A DNA stretch of 64,000 nt from Streptomyces sp. Je 1-79 (GCF_025195125.1 NZ_JAMGSL010000004.1:310001-374000), one strand, 5' to 3'; shown: positions 24,198-34,077, counted from the stretch's first letter. Notes: generated from the letters alone by a model not told the origin. Made by a program: numbers and translations.

Positions 24198-26593
24198 AGG
24201 AAACGCCAGAGGGAAACGTGGTCCCGCACCGTCCGCGACCGGCCGTCAGGCCCGGGCAGATGGGGGAGGACCCCTCCACCACGACGCTGACCGGCCTGCT
24301 GTCCGAGCGCGCGCGGCGATCGCCGGATCAGGAGTTCCTGCGCTTCGGCGACGAATCCTGGACCTTCGCCGAGATCGACGCCTGGACCTCCAGGCTGGCG
24401 CACCGGCTGATCGAGGTCGACGGCGTCCAGGCGGGCGACCGCGTCGCGATCATGCTCCCGAACATCGTGCACTGGCCCGTCGTGTGGCTGTCCGCACTGA
24501 AGGCCGGCGCTGTGGTGGTGCCGGTCAACTCCTCGTACAAGAGGGCCGATCTCACGTTCCTCCTGCGCGATTCGGGAGCCAGGGTCGTGTTCACCGACCG
24601 CGAGCGGGCGGCTCTCCTGACGGAAGTCGCCGCCGGTGAGCACGACCTGGCGGAGCTGCGCATCGTCGACGTCGCCGATGACGGCTCCGCGCCGTTCCCG
24701 GCGACCGCTCCGAAGGTGCGCCCCACCGGCGAGACCCTGGCGAACCTGCAGTACACGTCGGGCACCACCGGCTTCCCCAAGGCGTGCATGCTCACCCACG
24801 ACTACTGGGTGCGGCTGGGCTGGACCTGCGCCGCGGCGACCGGACTCGGCGCCGAGGACGTCCTGCTCACCGCTCAGCCGTTCTCCTACATGGACCCGCA
24901 GTGGAACACCGCGCTCGCCCTGACGGTCGGGGCCCCGCTGGTCGTGCTCCCGCGGTTCTCCGCGTCGGGCTTCTTCGCCGACGTCCGCCGCCATCGCGCG
25001 ACCTTCTTCTACGTGCTCGGATCCATGCCGACGCTGCTGTTCAAGCAGCCGCCGGGCCTCGACGACCTGGACAACGAGGTGCGCCTGGTGCTCTGCTCAG
25101 GCGTTCCGGTCGGGCTCCACGCCCAGCTGGAGCAACGCTGGGGCGCGCCGTGGCGGGAGATCTACGGTATGACCGAGTCCGGCGTCGACATGGTCGCTCC
25201 CGTCGACGACGTGACTGCCGTGGGAAGCGGGAGCCTGGGGCTTCCGGTGCCGACCAAGCGGGTCCGGGTGGTCGATCCGCAGGGCGCCGACGTGCCCGAC
25301 GGCGAGCCAGGTGAGCTGATCGTCTCGGGGAAGCCGATGATGCGCGGCTACTGGAACCGTCCGGAGGACACCGCCCAGGTGCTGCGGGACGGCTGGCTGC
25401 ACACCGGAGACGTCGTCGTCCGCCGGCCTGACCGCGGCATCAGACTGGTCGGGCGGATCAAGGACATGGTGCGTCGCGGCGGCGAGAACATCGCGAGCGC
25501 CGAGGTCGAGGCCGTGCTCGAACGTGACGACGCGGTCGTGGCCAGCGCGGTCGTCGCCGAACCCGACGAGACGTTCGGCGAGGAGGTCAAGGCCTTCGTC
25601 CAGCTCGCCGCCGGGATGCCGGCCGACCGCACGACCGCCGCGCGGATCATCGACCGGGCCGGTCGGCAGCTCGCCCGCTTCAAGGTGCCGCGCTACGTCG
25701 AGTTCGTCGCCGACTTCCCCCGTACACCGTCCGAGCGCGTGTCCAAGCCGGCGCTCAAGGAGCGCGCCGCGGCCGAGCCCGGCGTCACCTACGACCTGGG
25801 CACCCGGCGCGGGACCGCGGGCGCGCCCGAGGTCCCGCCCACGGACTCCCTCGGCGTCGAGGTCGTCCGCGGTGTGGCGGTGCTGACGCTGCGCCGTCCG
25901 GAGAAGCTGAACGCCATGGACGTCGCCACGCGACTGCGGCTGGCCCGCGCCGTCCGCGCATACGGCTCCGGCGAGAACGTACGCGGGATCGTGCTCACCG
26001 GCGAGGGCCGGGCGTTCTCGTCGGGCGAGGACCTCCAGTCCGTGCCGACCTCGTACGAGGAGGTCCGGGGCGCGTTCGAGAGCTTCCACGACATCACACG
26101 CGCCATCGTGGAGACGCGAGTTCCCGTCATCGCGGCGGTGAACGGTCTCGCGGTCGGCGGCGCCTCGGAGATCACCCTCTGCTGCGACGCCCGGATCGGA
26201 ACCCCGGCGACGGAGTTCTACCAGCCGGAGAACGGCCGGGGGATCACGATCTCGAACGCGTCGAGCCTGCTGCTGACGCGCCTCGTCCGGAACCACGCGA
26301 TGCGCATGGTCCTCGGCTCGCCGCGGATCGGCGCCGAGGAGGCCCTGCGGATCGGTCTCCTGGACGAGATCGTCGCGTCGGACGAACTCGTCGACCGGGC
26401 CATCGACCTGGTGGCCGCCTGGACCCCGGAGAGCAACACGACGGCGCTTCACCTGGCGCTCCTGCGACCGCAGCCCGAAGAGATCGAGCAGGCCTTCGCC
26501 CGTGAGGACGTCGCCGCCAAGAAGGCCTGGGAGAGCGGGGTGTTCAGCGCCGGCATCGAGGGCTTCTGGGCCGCGAAGGGCGCCGGCGCATAG
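24188..26593 (+). CDS. acyl-CoA ligase fused to enoyl-CoA hydratase
   Basis: An 801-aa two-domain protein. Residues about 30-540 are an AMP-forming acyl-CoA ligase: LQYTSGTTGFPKACMLTH (about 182-199), YGMTESG, GWLHTGD and RRGGENIASAEVEAVL, similar to carnitine/crotonobetaine-CoA ligases. The C-terminal catalytic loop reads TPSERVSK rather than the usual TPSGK. Residues about 555-795 form a crotonase-fold hydratase (SSGEDL oxyanion loop, NGLAVGGASEITLCCDAR). One polypeptide would activate an acid and hydrate or isomerise the enoyl-CoA. Start GTG 24188 is uncertain because of the upstream ORF; ATG 24260 is an alternative. Confidence 0.88.
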   Translation: MVVKETPEGNVVPHRPRPAVRPGQMGEDPSTTTLTGLLSERARRSPDQEFLRFGDESWTFAEIDAWTSRLAHRLIEVDGVQAGDRVAIMLPNIVHWPVVWLSALKAGAVVVPVNSSYKRADLTFLLRDSGARVVFTDRERAALLTEVAAGEHDLAELRIVDVADDGSAPFPATAPKVRPTGETLANLQYTSGTTGFPKACMLTHDYWVRLGWTCAAATGLGAEDVLLTAQPFSYMDPQWNTALALTVGAPLVVLPRFSASGFFADVRRHRATFFYVLGSMPTLLFKQPPGLDDLDNEVRLVLCSGVPVGLHAQLEQRWGAPWREIYGMTESGVDMVAPVDDVTAVGSGSLGLPVPTKRVRVVDPQGADVPDGEPGELIVSGKPMMRGYWNRPEDTAQVLRDGWLHTGDVVVRRPDRGIRLVGRIKDMVRRGGENIASAEVEAVLERDDAVVASAVVAEPDETFGEEVKAFVQLAAGMPADRTTAARIIDRAGRQLARFKVPRYVEFVADFPRTPSERVSKPALKERAAAEPGVTYDLGTRRGTAGAPEVPPTDSLGVEVVRGVAVLTLRRPEKLNAMDVATRLRLARAVRAYGSGENVRGIVLTGEGRAFSSGEDLQSVPTSYEEVRGAFESFHDITRAIVETRVPVIAAVNGLAVGGASEITLCCDARIGTPATEFYQPENGRGITISNASSLLLTRLVRNHAMRMVLGSPRIGAEEALRIGLLDEIVASDELVDRAIDLVAAWTPESNTTALHLALLRPQPEEIEQAFAREDVAAKKAWESGVFSAGIEGFWAAKGAGA

Positions 26594-26653
26594 CTCCGGG
26601 ACGGGGCGACACCGCATCACTTTCACGGAACGAACGACAGAGGAGACTTGGAC

Positions 26654-27751
26654 GTGATCGACACAGAGGCCGCGGTACTCACCGCGGTGAACGAGCCGCT
26701 CGAGATGACCGCGATCCAGGTGGACGATCCCGAGCCCGACGAGGTGCGCGTCGCGGTCTCCCACGTGGGTCTGTGCCACAGCGATCTGCACTACATGACC
26801 GGAACGGTGCCGACCGGTCTGCCGGTGGTGGTGGGACACGAGGTGGCCGGCGTGGTCGAGACGACCGGCTCCGCGGTGACCGGGCTGCGCCCGGGCGACC
26901 GCGTGGTCGGGGCGCTGACGCCGTCGTGCGGCCGGTGCGTCAACTGCGAGGCCGGCCGGTCGACGCAGTGCCTGCGCACCGAGGAGATCCGGCGACGTCC
27001 GCGTCCCGCTTTCCAGCTGGCGGACGGCCGGCCGGTCGAGCGGCTCGGCGACATCGGCGCGTTCTCGCGGCACACCCTCATGAGGGAGAACGCGCTGGTG
27101 AAGCTGGACGACGCGGTGCCGCTGCACGTGGGGTGTCTCCTGTCGTGCTGTGTCATCACCGGCGTGGGCGCCGTCTTCCGCGGCGCCCGGGTGCGTCCGG
27201 GGAGCACGGTCGCGGTGATCGGCTGCGGCGGCGTCGGATCGGCCATCATCCAGGGAGCCAGGCTCGCGGGGGCCTCGGCCATCGTCGCGATCGACCTGGA
27301 CGAGGCGCGACTGAAGGCCGCGCGCGGCTACGGCGCGACCCACGTCGTGCACGGAGGCGCCGACGACGTCGCCGCGGAGGTGCGGAACCTGCTGGGCGAC
27401 GGGGTCGACTACTCGTTCGAGGCCGTCGGCTCGGCGCGCACCGCGGCCACGGCGCTGTCGGTGCTGCGGGCGACCGGCACCGCGACCCTGGTGGGCATCG
27501 CCCCGGCAGGTACCGAGCTCACCCTGCCCGCGTCGGACTTCTTCTTCGGCGAGAAGCGCCTCATCGGCTCGTACATGGGCTCCGGTCAGGTGCGCCAGGA
27601 CATCACCCAGCTCGCACGCCTGTACCAGCAGGGGCGGCTGCTGCTCGACGAGATGGTCACGCAGGTCATCCCGTTCGGCGAGATCAACGAGGGCTTCAAG
27701 GCGATGCGCAGCGGTGACGTGACCCGCGTCGTCGTCGACCTGAAGGCCTGA
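26654..27751 (+). CDS. zinc-dependent alcohol dehydrogenase
   Basis: A 365-aa medium-chain dehydrogenase. Catalytic zinc ligands are in GLCHSDLH and GHEVAG, the structural-zinc cysteines in CGRCVNCEAGRSTQC, and the NAD site in VIGCGGVGSAIIQGA with an Asp after the next strand favouring NAD. It resembles class III/NDMA-type actinobacterial alcohol dehydrogenases. GTG 26654 is preferred because AGGAGA lies seven bases upstream; TTG 26648 is too close. Expected role: oxidise the alcohol released by the esterase to an aldehyde for the next gene. Confidence 0.9.
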   Translation: MIDTEAAVLTAVNEPLEMTAIQVDDPEPDEVRVAVSHVGLCHSDLHYMTGTVPTGLPVVVGHEVAGVVETTGSAVTGLRPGDRVVGALTPSCGRCVNCEAGRSTQCLRTEEIRRRPRPAFQLADGRPVERLGDIGAFSRHTLMRENALVKLDDAVPLHVGCLLSCCVITGVGAVFRGARVRPGSTVAVIGCGGVGSAIIQGARLAGASAIVAIDLDEARLKAARGYGATHVVHGGADDVAAEVRNLLGDGVDYSFEAVGSARTAATALSVLRATGTATLVGIAPAGTELTLPASDFFFGEKRLIGSYMGSGQVRQDITQLARLYQQGRLLLDEMVTQVIPFGEINEGFKAMRSGDVTRVVVDLKA

Positions 27752-27777
27752 GGAACACGGACGCGGAGGTGACTCAT

Positions 27778-29241
27778 ATGTCGAGCAGCGAGACGGCCGT
27801 CCCCCGGCCGGTGAACTACATCGCGGACGCCTGGAGCGACTGCGAGACGGTCCAAGGCGAATGGAACGTCGACCCCAACACCCGCCGGCCGGTGCACCCC
27901 ATGGTCACGACCGGACCCCGGGACGTCGAACGGGCCTTGCGGCACGCGGAGCGCCTGTACGGCGTCGGCCGGTGGGACGACGGGGCCCGTCGAGAGCGCG
28001 CGGACATGCTGGAACGCGTCGCCGTGCTCGTCGAGAGCCGAGCGGAGGACATCGCCCGCACGGATTCCCTGACCAGCGGCGTGCCGATCGGCGTCACGCG
28101 GAAGGTGGCCGCCTTCCTGCCCGCCAGGATCCGGGCGACGGCAGCGGAACTGCTGAGCATCCCCCGCGTGCGAGCGCTGGCGGCGGACGGCCGTGACGTC
28201 CGCCTGTACAAGGTCCCGTGGGGACCCGCCGCGATCCTCACCCCGTGGAACGGCCCGAGCTTCATCCCCGCGGCCAAGGTCGTGAGCGCGGTCGCGGCGG
28301 GGTGCCCGGTGATTCTGAAGCCGTCGGAGCACGCTCCGGGCAGCGCCCAGATCATCGTCGAGTGCTTCGTCGAAGCCGGACTGCCCGCCGGCGCCCTGCA
28401 ACTCGTGCACGGCCGCGGCGAGGTGGGCGCCGCGCTGACCGGTGACCCGCGCATCAAGGTCGTTTCGTTCACCGGCGGCCCGGTCGCCGGCCGTGCGATC
28501 GCCCGCGCCGCCGCGGAGGACTTCAAGGTCCTTCAGCTGGAGCTCGGCGGCAACAACCCCGCGCTCGTCCTGGACGACGCCGACGTCGAGGTCGCCGCCG
28601 ACGGCATCTTCGAGGGAATGACCAAGCTGAACGGCCAATGGTGTGAGGGGCCGGGCAAGGTGCTCGCCCACCGGAGCCTGGTGGGGCCGCTGCTCGAAGC
28701 GCTGACCGAGCGCATCGCCAAGGTCGTGGTCGGTCACTCCCTCGACGAGGGCGTCGAGCTCGGCCCGATCTCGAACGCACCGCACTTCGCGACGCTGGAG
28801 AGCCGGATCGAAGGACTGCGCGCCCTGGGAGCCACGATCCACCAGCCGGCCCGACTCCCGGATCTCGACGGGTTCTTCCTCTCGCCGACAGTCGCCGCCG
28901 GGGCCGACCCGGCGAAGGCCACCGCGGAGCTGTTCGGTCCCCTCGTGTCCGTGCACGCCGTCGATTCCGACGAGGAGGCGCTGCGCATCGCGAACGCCAA
29001 CCCCTCAGGACTCGACGCCTACGTCTTCGGCGGCGATGTCGAGCGGGCGATCGCGGTCGGCTCGCGGGTGCAGTCCGGCGAGGTGCGCGTCAACGGCGCG
29101 AAGGTCGCGGACCTCGGCGACGATTCCGCGCAGAGCTTCTGGGGGCCGGCCGGCATCGGCGGTCACGGCCCGGCCGAGTCGGTGCGCGTGTTCTGCGGCG
29201 ACCGGGTGGTCGGCGTCGACTCGCCGGACCTTCCGCTGTGA
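27778..29241 (+). CDS. aldehyde dehydrogenase (PuuC-like)
   Basis: A 487-aa NAD(P)-dependent ALDH. Seen: PWNGPSFIPAAKV (cofactor pocket), FTGGPVAGRAIA, the general base in LELGGNNP (Glu about 261) and the nucleophile Cys in NGQWCEGPGKV (about 288). ATG 27778 follows GGAGGTGA. Most family members have GQ.C..... at the Cys site; here WCEG is slightly unusual. It may oxidise gamma-glutamyl-aminoaldehydes or the aldehyde from the alcohol dehydrogenase 27 bp upstream. Confidence 0.9.
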   Translation: MSSSETAVPRPVNYIADAWSDCETVQGEWNVDPNTRRPVHPMVTTGPRDVERALRHAERLYGVGRWDDGARRERADMLERVAVLVESRAEDIARTDSLTSGVPIGVTRKVAAFLPARIRATAAELLSIPRVRALAADGRDVRLYKVPWGPAAILTPWNGPSFIPAAKVVSAVAAGCPVILKPSEHAPGSAQIIVECFVEAGLPAGALQLVHGRGEVGAALTGDPRIKVVSFTGGPVAGRAIARAAAEDFKVLQLELGGNNPALVLDDADVEVAADGIFEGMTKLNGQWCEGPGKVLAHRSLVGPLLEALTERIAKVVVGHSLDEGVELGPISNAPHFATLESRIEGLRALGATIHQPARLPDLDGFFLSPTVAAGADPAKATAELFGPLVSVHAVDSDEEALRIANANPSGLDAYVFGGDVERAIAVGSRVQSGEVRVNGAKVADLGDDSAQSFWGPAGIGGHGPAESVRVFCGDRVVGVDSPDLPL

Positions 29242-29286
29242 ACCGCGTCGCCCGATGAACCAACCCCCCGCCGCTGGAGAACTCCC

Positions 29287-30834
29287 ATGCTGAACCTCTC
29301 GATCCTCCTCGAAGACTCCGCCCGCACGTACCCGGACCGGGACGCGCTCGTACTCGGCTCGAACCGGCTGACCTACCGCCAGGTCGACGCGGCGGCGAAC
29401 CAGGTCGCCAACCTGCTGGTGTCCCGCGGTGTCCAGCCCAGCGACAAGGTCGCACTGAGCTGCCCCAATCTCCCCTACTTCCCCATCGTCTACTACGGCG
29501 TCCTGAAGGCCGGGGCGGTCGTGGTACCTCTCAACGTCCTGCTCAAGGGCCGCGAGATCGCCTACCACCTCGACGACGCGGACGTCTCGGCGTACTTCTG
29601 CTTCGAAGGAACTCCGGAGCTGCCCATGGCCGCGGAGGGCCATGCCGGACACCGCGAGGTCAAGACGGTGGAGCACTTCTTCGTCATCACCGCCGACCCG
29701 GAAGCCCCCAGTCCGATCGCCGGTGCCGAGACGCTCGGCCAGGCGCTCGCCGGCATGAGCACCGTGTTCGAGTCGGTGGTCAGAGAGCCGACCGACACCG
29801 CGACCATCCTGTACACATCGGGAACGACCGGTCGGCCCAAGGGCGCCGAACTCTCCCACGCCAACACGATGCTGAACGTGATGGCCTGCAACCGGCTGTT
29901 CCGCAACGAACCGGCCGCGGACAGTCAGTTGGTCTGCCTTCCGCTGTTCCACACCTTCGGTGCGACGGTGCAGATGCACGCCGGGTTCTCGGTCGCCGCG
30001 ACCTTGCACCTCGTGCCGCGCTTCGCCGCCCGTGAGGTGGTCGAGCTGATGGACCGCGAGGTCATCACGTTCTTCGCCGGGGTACCGACCATGTGGTGGG
30101 GGCTGCTCAACGCCCTCACCGACGACATCGACGTCCAACGGATCGCCGCGCACCTGAGGATCGGGATCTCCGGTGGGGCGGCCCTGCCTGTCGAGATCAT
30201 CAGCCAGGTCGAGCAGCGCCTCGGCATCACCGTGCTCGAAGGGTACGGGTTGTCCGAGACGTCGCCCGTCGCCACGTTCAGCGACCCCCGGCTCGAAGCC
30301 CGACCGGGCTCGATCGGCGTCCCGATCTGGGGTGTGGAGCTGAAGCTGATCCGGCCGGACTGGACGGAGGTCACCGTGGCCGGGGAGGTCGGCGAGATCG
30401 CGATCAGGGGTCACAACGTCATGAAGGGCTACTACAACCGCCCGAAGGCGACGGCCGAGGTGATCCGCGACGGATGGTTCCGCACCGGAGACCTCGCACG
30501 GCGCGACGAGGACGGTTTCTACTACGTCGTCGACCGCGTGAAGGACCTCGTCATCCGCGGCGGTTTCAACGTCTATCCCCGCGAGATCGAGGAGGTACTG
30601 CTCACCCATCCCGCGGTGAGCCTGGCGGCGGTCATCGGCGTTCCGCACGACAGCCACGGCGAGGAGATCAAGGCTTTCGTGATCCTCGAAAGGGATGCGG
30701 CCGTCAGCGCCGAGGAGCTCGTCGCCTGGGGCAAGGAGCAGATGGCCTCCTACAAGTACCCCCGCATCGTCGAGATCGTGCCGAGCCTGCCGATGACCGG
30801 CACCGGAAAGATCCTCAAGCGCGAACTGAGCTGA
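29287..30834 (+). CDS. long-chain acyl-CoA ligase family protein
   Basis: A 515-aa AMP-forming ligase with all hallmarks: ILYTSGTTGRPKGAELSH (about 175-192), GYGLSETSP, GWFRTGDLARRDEDGF, RGGFNVYPREIEEVL and the C-terminal catalytic lysine in TGTGKILKREL. Probably activates a carboxylic acid formed in the pathway. It has a normal Lys, unlike the fused ligase upstream. ATG 29287 is the only sensible start; it is 45 bp after the aldehyde dehydrogenase. Confidence 0.9.
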   Translation: MLNLSILLEDSARTYPDRDALVLGSNRLTYRQVDAAANQVANLLVSRGVQPSDKVALSCPNLPYFPIVYYGVLKAGAVVVPLNVLLKGREIAYHLDDADVSAYFCFEGTPELPMAAEGHAGHREVKTVEHFFVITADPEAPSPIAGAETLGQALAGMSTVFESVVREPTDTATILYTSGTTGRPKGAELSHANTMLNVMACNRLFRNEPAADSQLVCLPLFHTFGATVQMHAGFSVAATLHLVPRFAAREVVELMDREVITFFAGVPTMWWGLLNALTDDIDVQRIAAHLRIGISGGAALPVEIISQVEQRLGITVLEGYGLSETSPVATFSDPRLEARPGSIGVPIWGVELKLIRPDWTEVTVAGEVGEIAIRGHNVMKGYYNRPKATAEVIRDGWFRTGDLARRDEDGFYYVVDRVKDLVIRGGFNVYPREIEEVLLTHPAVSLAAVIGVPHDSHGEEIKAFVILERDAAVSAEELVAWGKEQMASYKYPRIVEIVPSLPMTGTGKILKRELS

Positions 30835-30894
30835 GGTCCGAGAGAGCCGGAACGGCAACCCCACTGCGTACGACGCGAATCGAGGAACAGCGAG

Positions 30895-32274
30895 ATGAAG
30901 ACGGACGACGTCGAGTACACCAGCTTCAGCGGGTGGACCGACCCGCCCAGCGATGTCCGGTCCGCCCTGCGAGAGGACGTCACCTGTGAGGTCGCGGTCG
31001 TCGGCGGCGGCCTGGGGGGCATGTCGACGGCGCTGCGGCTGGCGGAGCGCGGCCGGGACGTGGTGCTGCTGGAGGCCGAGTTCTGCGGTTACGGCTCCGC
31101 CTCGCGCAACGCCGGGCAGGTGGCAGGCGCCCCGGGGGGCGACATCCAGCTCCTGAGCATGCTCTACCCCAGGAGGTTTCCCGGTGTCGTCCGGTTCGCC
31201 GAGAACGCCGCGCACTTCCTGGAGCGGATGATCGAACGACTGGACATCGACTGCGACTACGAGGCGACGGGCAACGTCTGTGCTGCCGTGTCCCGTGGGC
31301 AGATGGGCCGGGTGCGCCGCGTCACGAAGCTCCTGCGGAAGGCCGGCGCGAAGGTCGAACCGGGCACGAGCGCGGAGCTCGGCATCCCGCGCGGATTCCT
31401 CGGCGGCATGCGCGAATCCGTCGGCGGGACGATGAACCCCGGCGCGTTCAGCCTGGGCGTCCGCCGCGCCGTGCTCGCGTCGACCGCCCGGGTATTCGAG
31501 CGGACACGCGTCACCGACGTCACCCGGAACGGCGATCACGTCGTCATCAGGTCGCCCGGGGGCGAGGTCCGCGCGAACAAGGTCGTACTCGCGACGAACG
31601 CCTTCGGCGGCGATCTGGCCATCACTCCGAAGCGGCTCTCCGTGCCGATCTGGGTCAGCGAGGTGGAGACCGAGCCGATCGACCCCGCGCGCCTGGCCGC
31701 GCTGGGCTGGACCAGCCGGTCGGGGGTGGTGACCCAGCACAACATCATGGAGAACTACCGGCTCACCTCACGCAACACCATCGTGTTCGGCGTCCGCCGG
31801 CTCGTGCGGGGGAAGAACCACCCGCTTCCCCCGAGGAAGCCGGACCAGGCGGTTGTCGCCGACCTCGCACGTGCCTTCGAAACGCGCTTCCCCGCGCTCG
31901 CCGACGTCGCGGCCGCGCGTGCCTGGGGCGGATGGGTCGCGATCACCCCGTCATGGCTTCCCGTCGCCGGCACGATCGGCGGCGACGTCTTCTACTCGGT
32001 CGCCTGCAACGGTCACGGCCTGGCCCAGGCGCCGTACGCCGGCTCCCTCATCGCCGACCTGATCGTGGACGGCGAACAGCACGAGGACCTGAAGACCCTC
32101 TGGGCGAAGAAGCCCACCTTCCCGCGTCCTCTGATGATGGGCGCTTCGGGGCTGCGCACCATCTGGACCGTCGACCGTTTCAACGACCTGATCAACGGAA
32201 GCCGGCGGAACGCCCGGCGCGGCGCCGCTCCGGGAACTGATCACCACCGCCGGGCCGACGGTGCAGACCGATGA
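30895..32274 (+). CDS. FAD-dependent oxidoreductase, PuuB-like
   Basis: A 459-aa DAO-family flavoprotein. The FAD site VAVVGGGLGGMSTALRLAERG (about 33-53) ends with an acidic residue in LLEAEF; RNAGQVAG and the C-terminal YSVACNGHGLAQAPYAGSLIADLI fit gamma-glutamylputrescine oxidoreductases. It would oxidise a gamma-glutamylated amine to the aldehyde, releasing ammonia and H2O2. The gene ends with an Arg/Gly-rich tail and its TGA overlaps ATG 32271 of the amine oxidase frame. Confidence 0.88.
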   Translation: MKTDDVEYTSFSGWTDPPSDVRSALREDVTCEVAVVGGGLGGMSTALRLAERGRDVVLLEAEFCGYGSASRNAGQVAGAPGGDIQLLSMLYPRRFPGVVRFAENAAHFLERMIERLDIDCDYEATGNVCAAVSRGQMGRVRRVTKLLRKAGAKVEPGTSAELGIPRGFLGGMRESVGGTMNPGAFSLGVRRAVLASTARVFERTRVTDVTRNGDHVVIRSPGGEVRANKVVLATNAFGGDLAITPKRLSVPIWVSEVETEPIDPARLAALGWTSRSGVVTQHNIMENYRLTSRNTIVFGVRRLVRGKNHPLPPRKPDQAVVADLARAFETRFPALADVAAARAWGGWVAITPSWLPVAGTIGGDVFYSVACNGHGLAQAPYAGSLIADLIVDGEQHEDLKTLWAKKPTFPRPLMMGASGLRTIWTVDRFNDLINGSRRNARRGAAPGTDHHRRADGADR

Positions 32275-32300
32275 CGAACAGGCAGAAGGAGTCACGAGCC

Positions 32301-33656
32301 ATGGCCGCAAGGGAACGTGTGGACGAGGAGACCTGCGACGTCGTGGTCGTCGGCGCGGGAATGTCGGGTCTCATGGCGGCGACGACCGTCGCAGGCAAGG
32401 CCGACGTCGTTGTGCTCGAGGCGGGGGACCGGCCGGGCGGACGCGTCGAGACGGTCCGGAAGGGCGACTACTGGATCAACGTCGGGACCCAGTTCACGGA
32501 GGGGACCGGACCGTTGATCGACGCTCTCCACCGGCACGGTGTCGAGATGGGATCGCTGGCCGACACGAGCGTGGGGCTGGTCCTCAACGGGGTCCTGGTC
32601 GACACGTCCAACATATTCGCCCTCATGTTCCGCACGCGGATGAGTTTCATGGACCGGGTCGGCATGGCGATGGTCGGGGCCCGTATCCTCTCGGCCGTCC
32701 CGTTCCTGGAGTCCGACAGCCGGCTGGCGAAGAGGGTGCGAGCCAAGCTCGACAGGCGTCTCGCATCCGACCTCCTGCGCGGTGTCCGCTCCGATCTGAC
32801 CCGGGCCGTGGTCCGGTCCTGGTCGGGGCAGTGGATGGGGTGCGAGCCGGCGGAGACGGCGGCGACCCAGCTCGTGGTGTCGATCGGACTCGCCCTCGCG
32901 GACCCGGCGAAGGTGCCGAACTTCGCCCTGCCGGTCGGCGGTAACCAGACCCTGACCGACATCCTTGCCGAGGACCTCGGGGAACGCCTTCGGCTCAACT
33001 CGACCGTCCGGTCCGTGGAGAAGAGCGGAGACGGGGTCGTTGTGAACTACGTCGACGCGGGCCGCCCGGTGAGGCTGCGCGCGAAACGCGCCATCGTCAC
33101 GGTTCCCAGCGACGTCGCGCTGCAGATCCTTCCGGAACTTCCGCAGACGCACCGTGACGCGTTCGACGAGATCCGCTACGGCCGGTACGTGATCGTCGGC
33201 TTCTTCACCGAAGAGGAGGGGCCTCAGCCCTGGGACGGGCTCCTCGGCGTCTCCACGCCGCAGCTCTCCTTCCAGGCGATGTTCAACCACGCTGCCGCCA
33301 TGCGCAGAGCCGGACCGCGCGAGCCGGGCGGTGCGCTGGCATGCTTCGCGGGCGGTGCGTCGGCCGACGCCTTGTTCGAGCTCTCCGACGAAGAGATCGT
33401 CGCCCGGTTCTCCAAGGACCTGCTCTCGGTCTACCCCCAGCTCGAAGGGAAGCTCGGGGACGGGATCGTGCGACGCCACCATCGCGTGGTGCCGTTCTGG
33501 GCGCCCGGCGGACGCGCGTCGTTGCCGACGCTGCGGGACCCCCTCGGACCGATCCACCTGGCCGGCGACTACCAGCTCGACATGCCGTCGCTCGCCGACG
33601 CGGCGATGTCGGGCGAGAACGCGGCAAAGGCGGTTCTCTCCAGCCTGGGACGCTGA
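32301..33656 (+). CDS. flavin monoamine oxidase
   Basis: A 451-aa FAD amine oxidase. The N-terminus carries VVVVGAGMSGLMAATTVAGKADVVVLEA and RPGGRVE, the C-terminus GPIHLAGDYQLDMPSLADAAMSGENAA, both FAD-contacting parts of the MAO fold. Bacterial cyclohexylamine and putrescine oxidases belong here. ATG 32301 is chosen because AAGGAG lies nine bases upstream; ATG 32271, overlapping the previous stop as ATGA, would add ten residues. Last gene of the operon. It could convert a primary amine directly to aldehyde or ketone, bypassing glutamylation. Confidence 0.88.
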   Translation: MAARERVDEETCDVVVVGAGMSGLMAATTVAGKADVVVLEAGDRPGGRVETVRKGDYWINVGTQFTEGTGPLIDALHRHGVEMGSLADTSVGLVLNGVLVDTSNIFALMFRTRMSFMDRVGMAMVGARILSAVPFLESDSRLAKRVRAKLDRRLASDLLRGVRSDLTRAVVRSWSGQWMGCEPAETAATQLVVSIGLALADPAKVPNFALPVGGNQTLTDILAEDLGERLRLNSTVRSVEKSGDGVVVNYVDAGRPVRLRAKRAIVTVPSDVALQILPELPQTHRDAFDEIRYGRYVIVGFFTEEEGPQPWDGLLGVSTPQLSFQAMFNHAAAMRRAGPREPGGALACFAGGASADALFELSDEEIVARFSKDLLSVYPQLEGKLGDGIVRRHHRVVPFWAPGGRASLPTLRDPLGPIHLAGDYQLDMPSLADAAMSGENAAKAVLSSLGR

Positions 33657-33768
33657 CCCGGAACCTCGCCATGGCGGTGGTGGTGCCGTCCGGCGCATCG
33701 TCCACCGGACCACACCGCGGTTTCACTGCCCGACGACGGCATTCTTCACACGTGTTCGACGCCCGCGG

Positions 33769-34077
33769 TCACCTAGCGCGGTCCGAGGTCACGCCGATGG
33801 AGACGCCCCGGGGGGTGCCGTCGTTCACTTCGGGCGGCGTGGCCGGGGCGCTCAGGACGGCCGTGAGGATCAGGCCCAGCACCGCGATGACGGTCAGCAC
33901 GACCGCTGCCACGACCCGGGGGCTGCGTCGCGTGGCCCGGACCTCGCCGAGACCCGCCGGCCGGTCGGGGAACTGCTGGTGCAGAGCGTCCACCCGTGCG
34001 GCGAGCGCGGGATCGTCGTGGCTGAGGCCACGTTCGATCTCGGCAAGAATGCGCTGGTCATCCGTGGGTTGGCTCAT
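33769..34077 (-). CDS. DUF3040 small membrane protein
   Basis: A 102-aa protein starting MSQPTDDQRILAEIERGLSHDDP, the classic DUF3040 N-terminus, followed by one or two membrane helices (about 52-75). Function unknown; common in Streptomyces. It is convergent with the amine oxidase gene (113-bp gap, no clear hairpin seen). It stands alone. Confidence 0.85.
   Translation of the reverse strand: MSQPTDDQRILAEIERGLSHDDPALAARVDALHQQFPDRPAGLGEVRATRRSPRVVAAVVLTVIAVLGLILTAVLSAPATPPEVNDGTPRGVSIGVTSDRAR

Noticed and set aside
25097..27352. 751-aa open frame on -
   Set aside because: Antisense to the ligase-hydratase fusion and alcohol dehydrogenase; no protein features.
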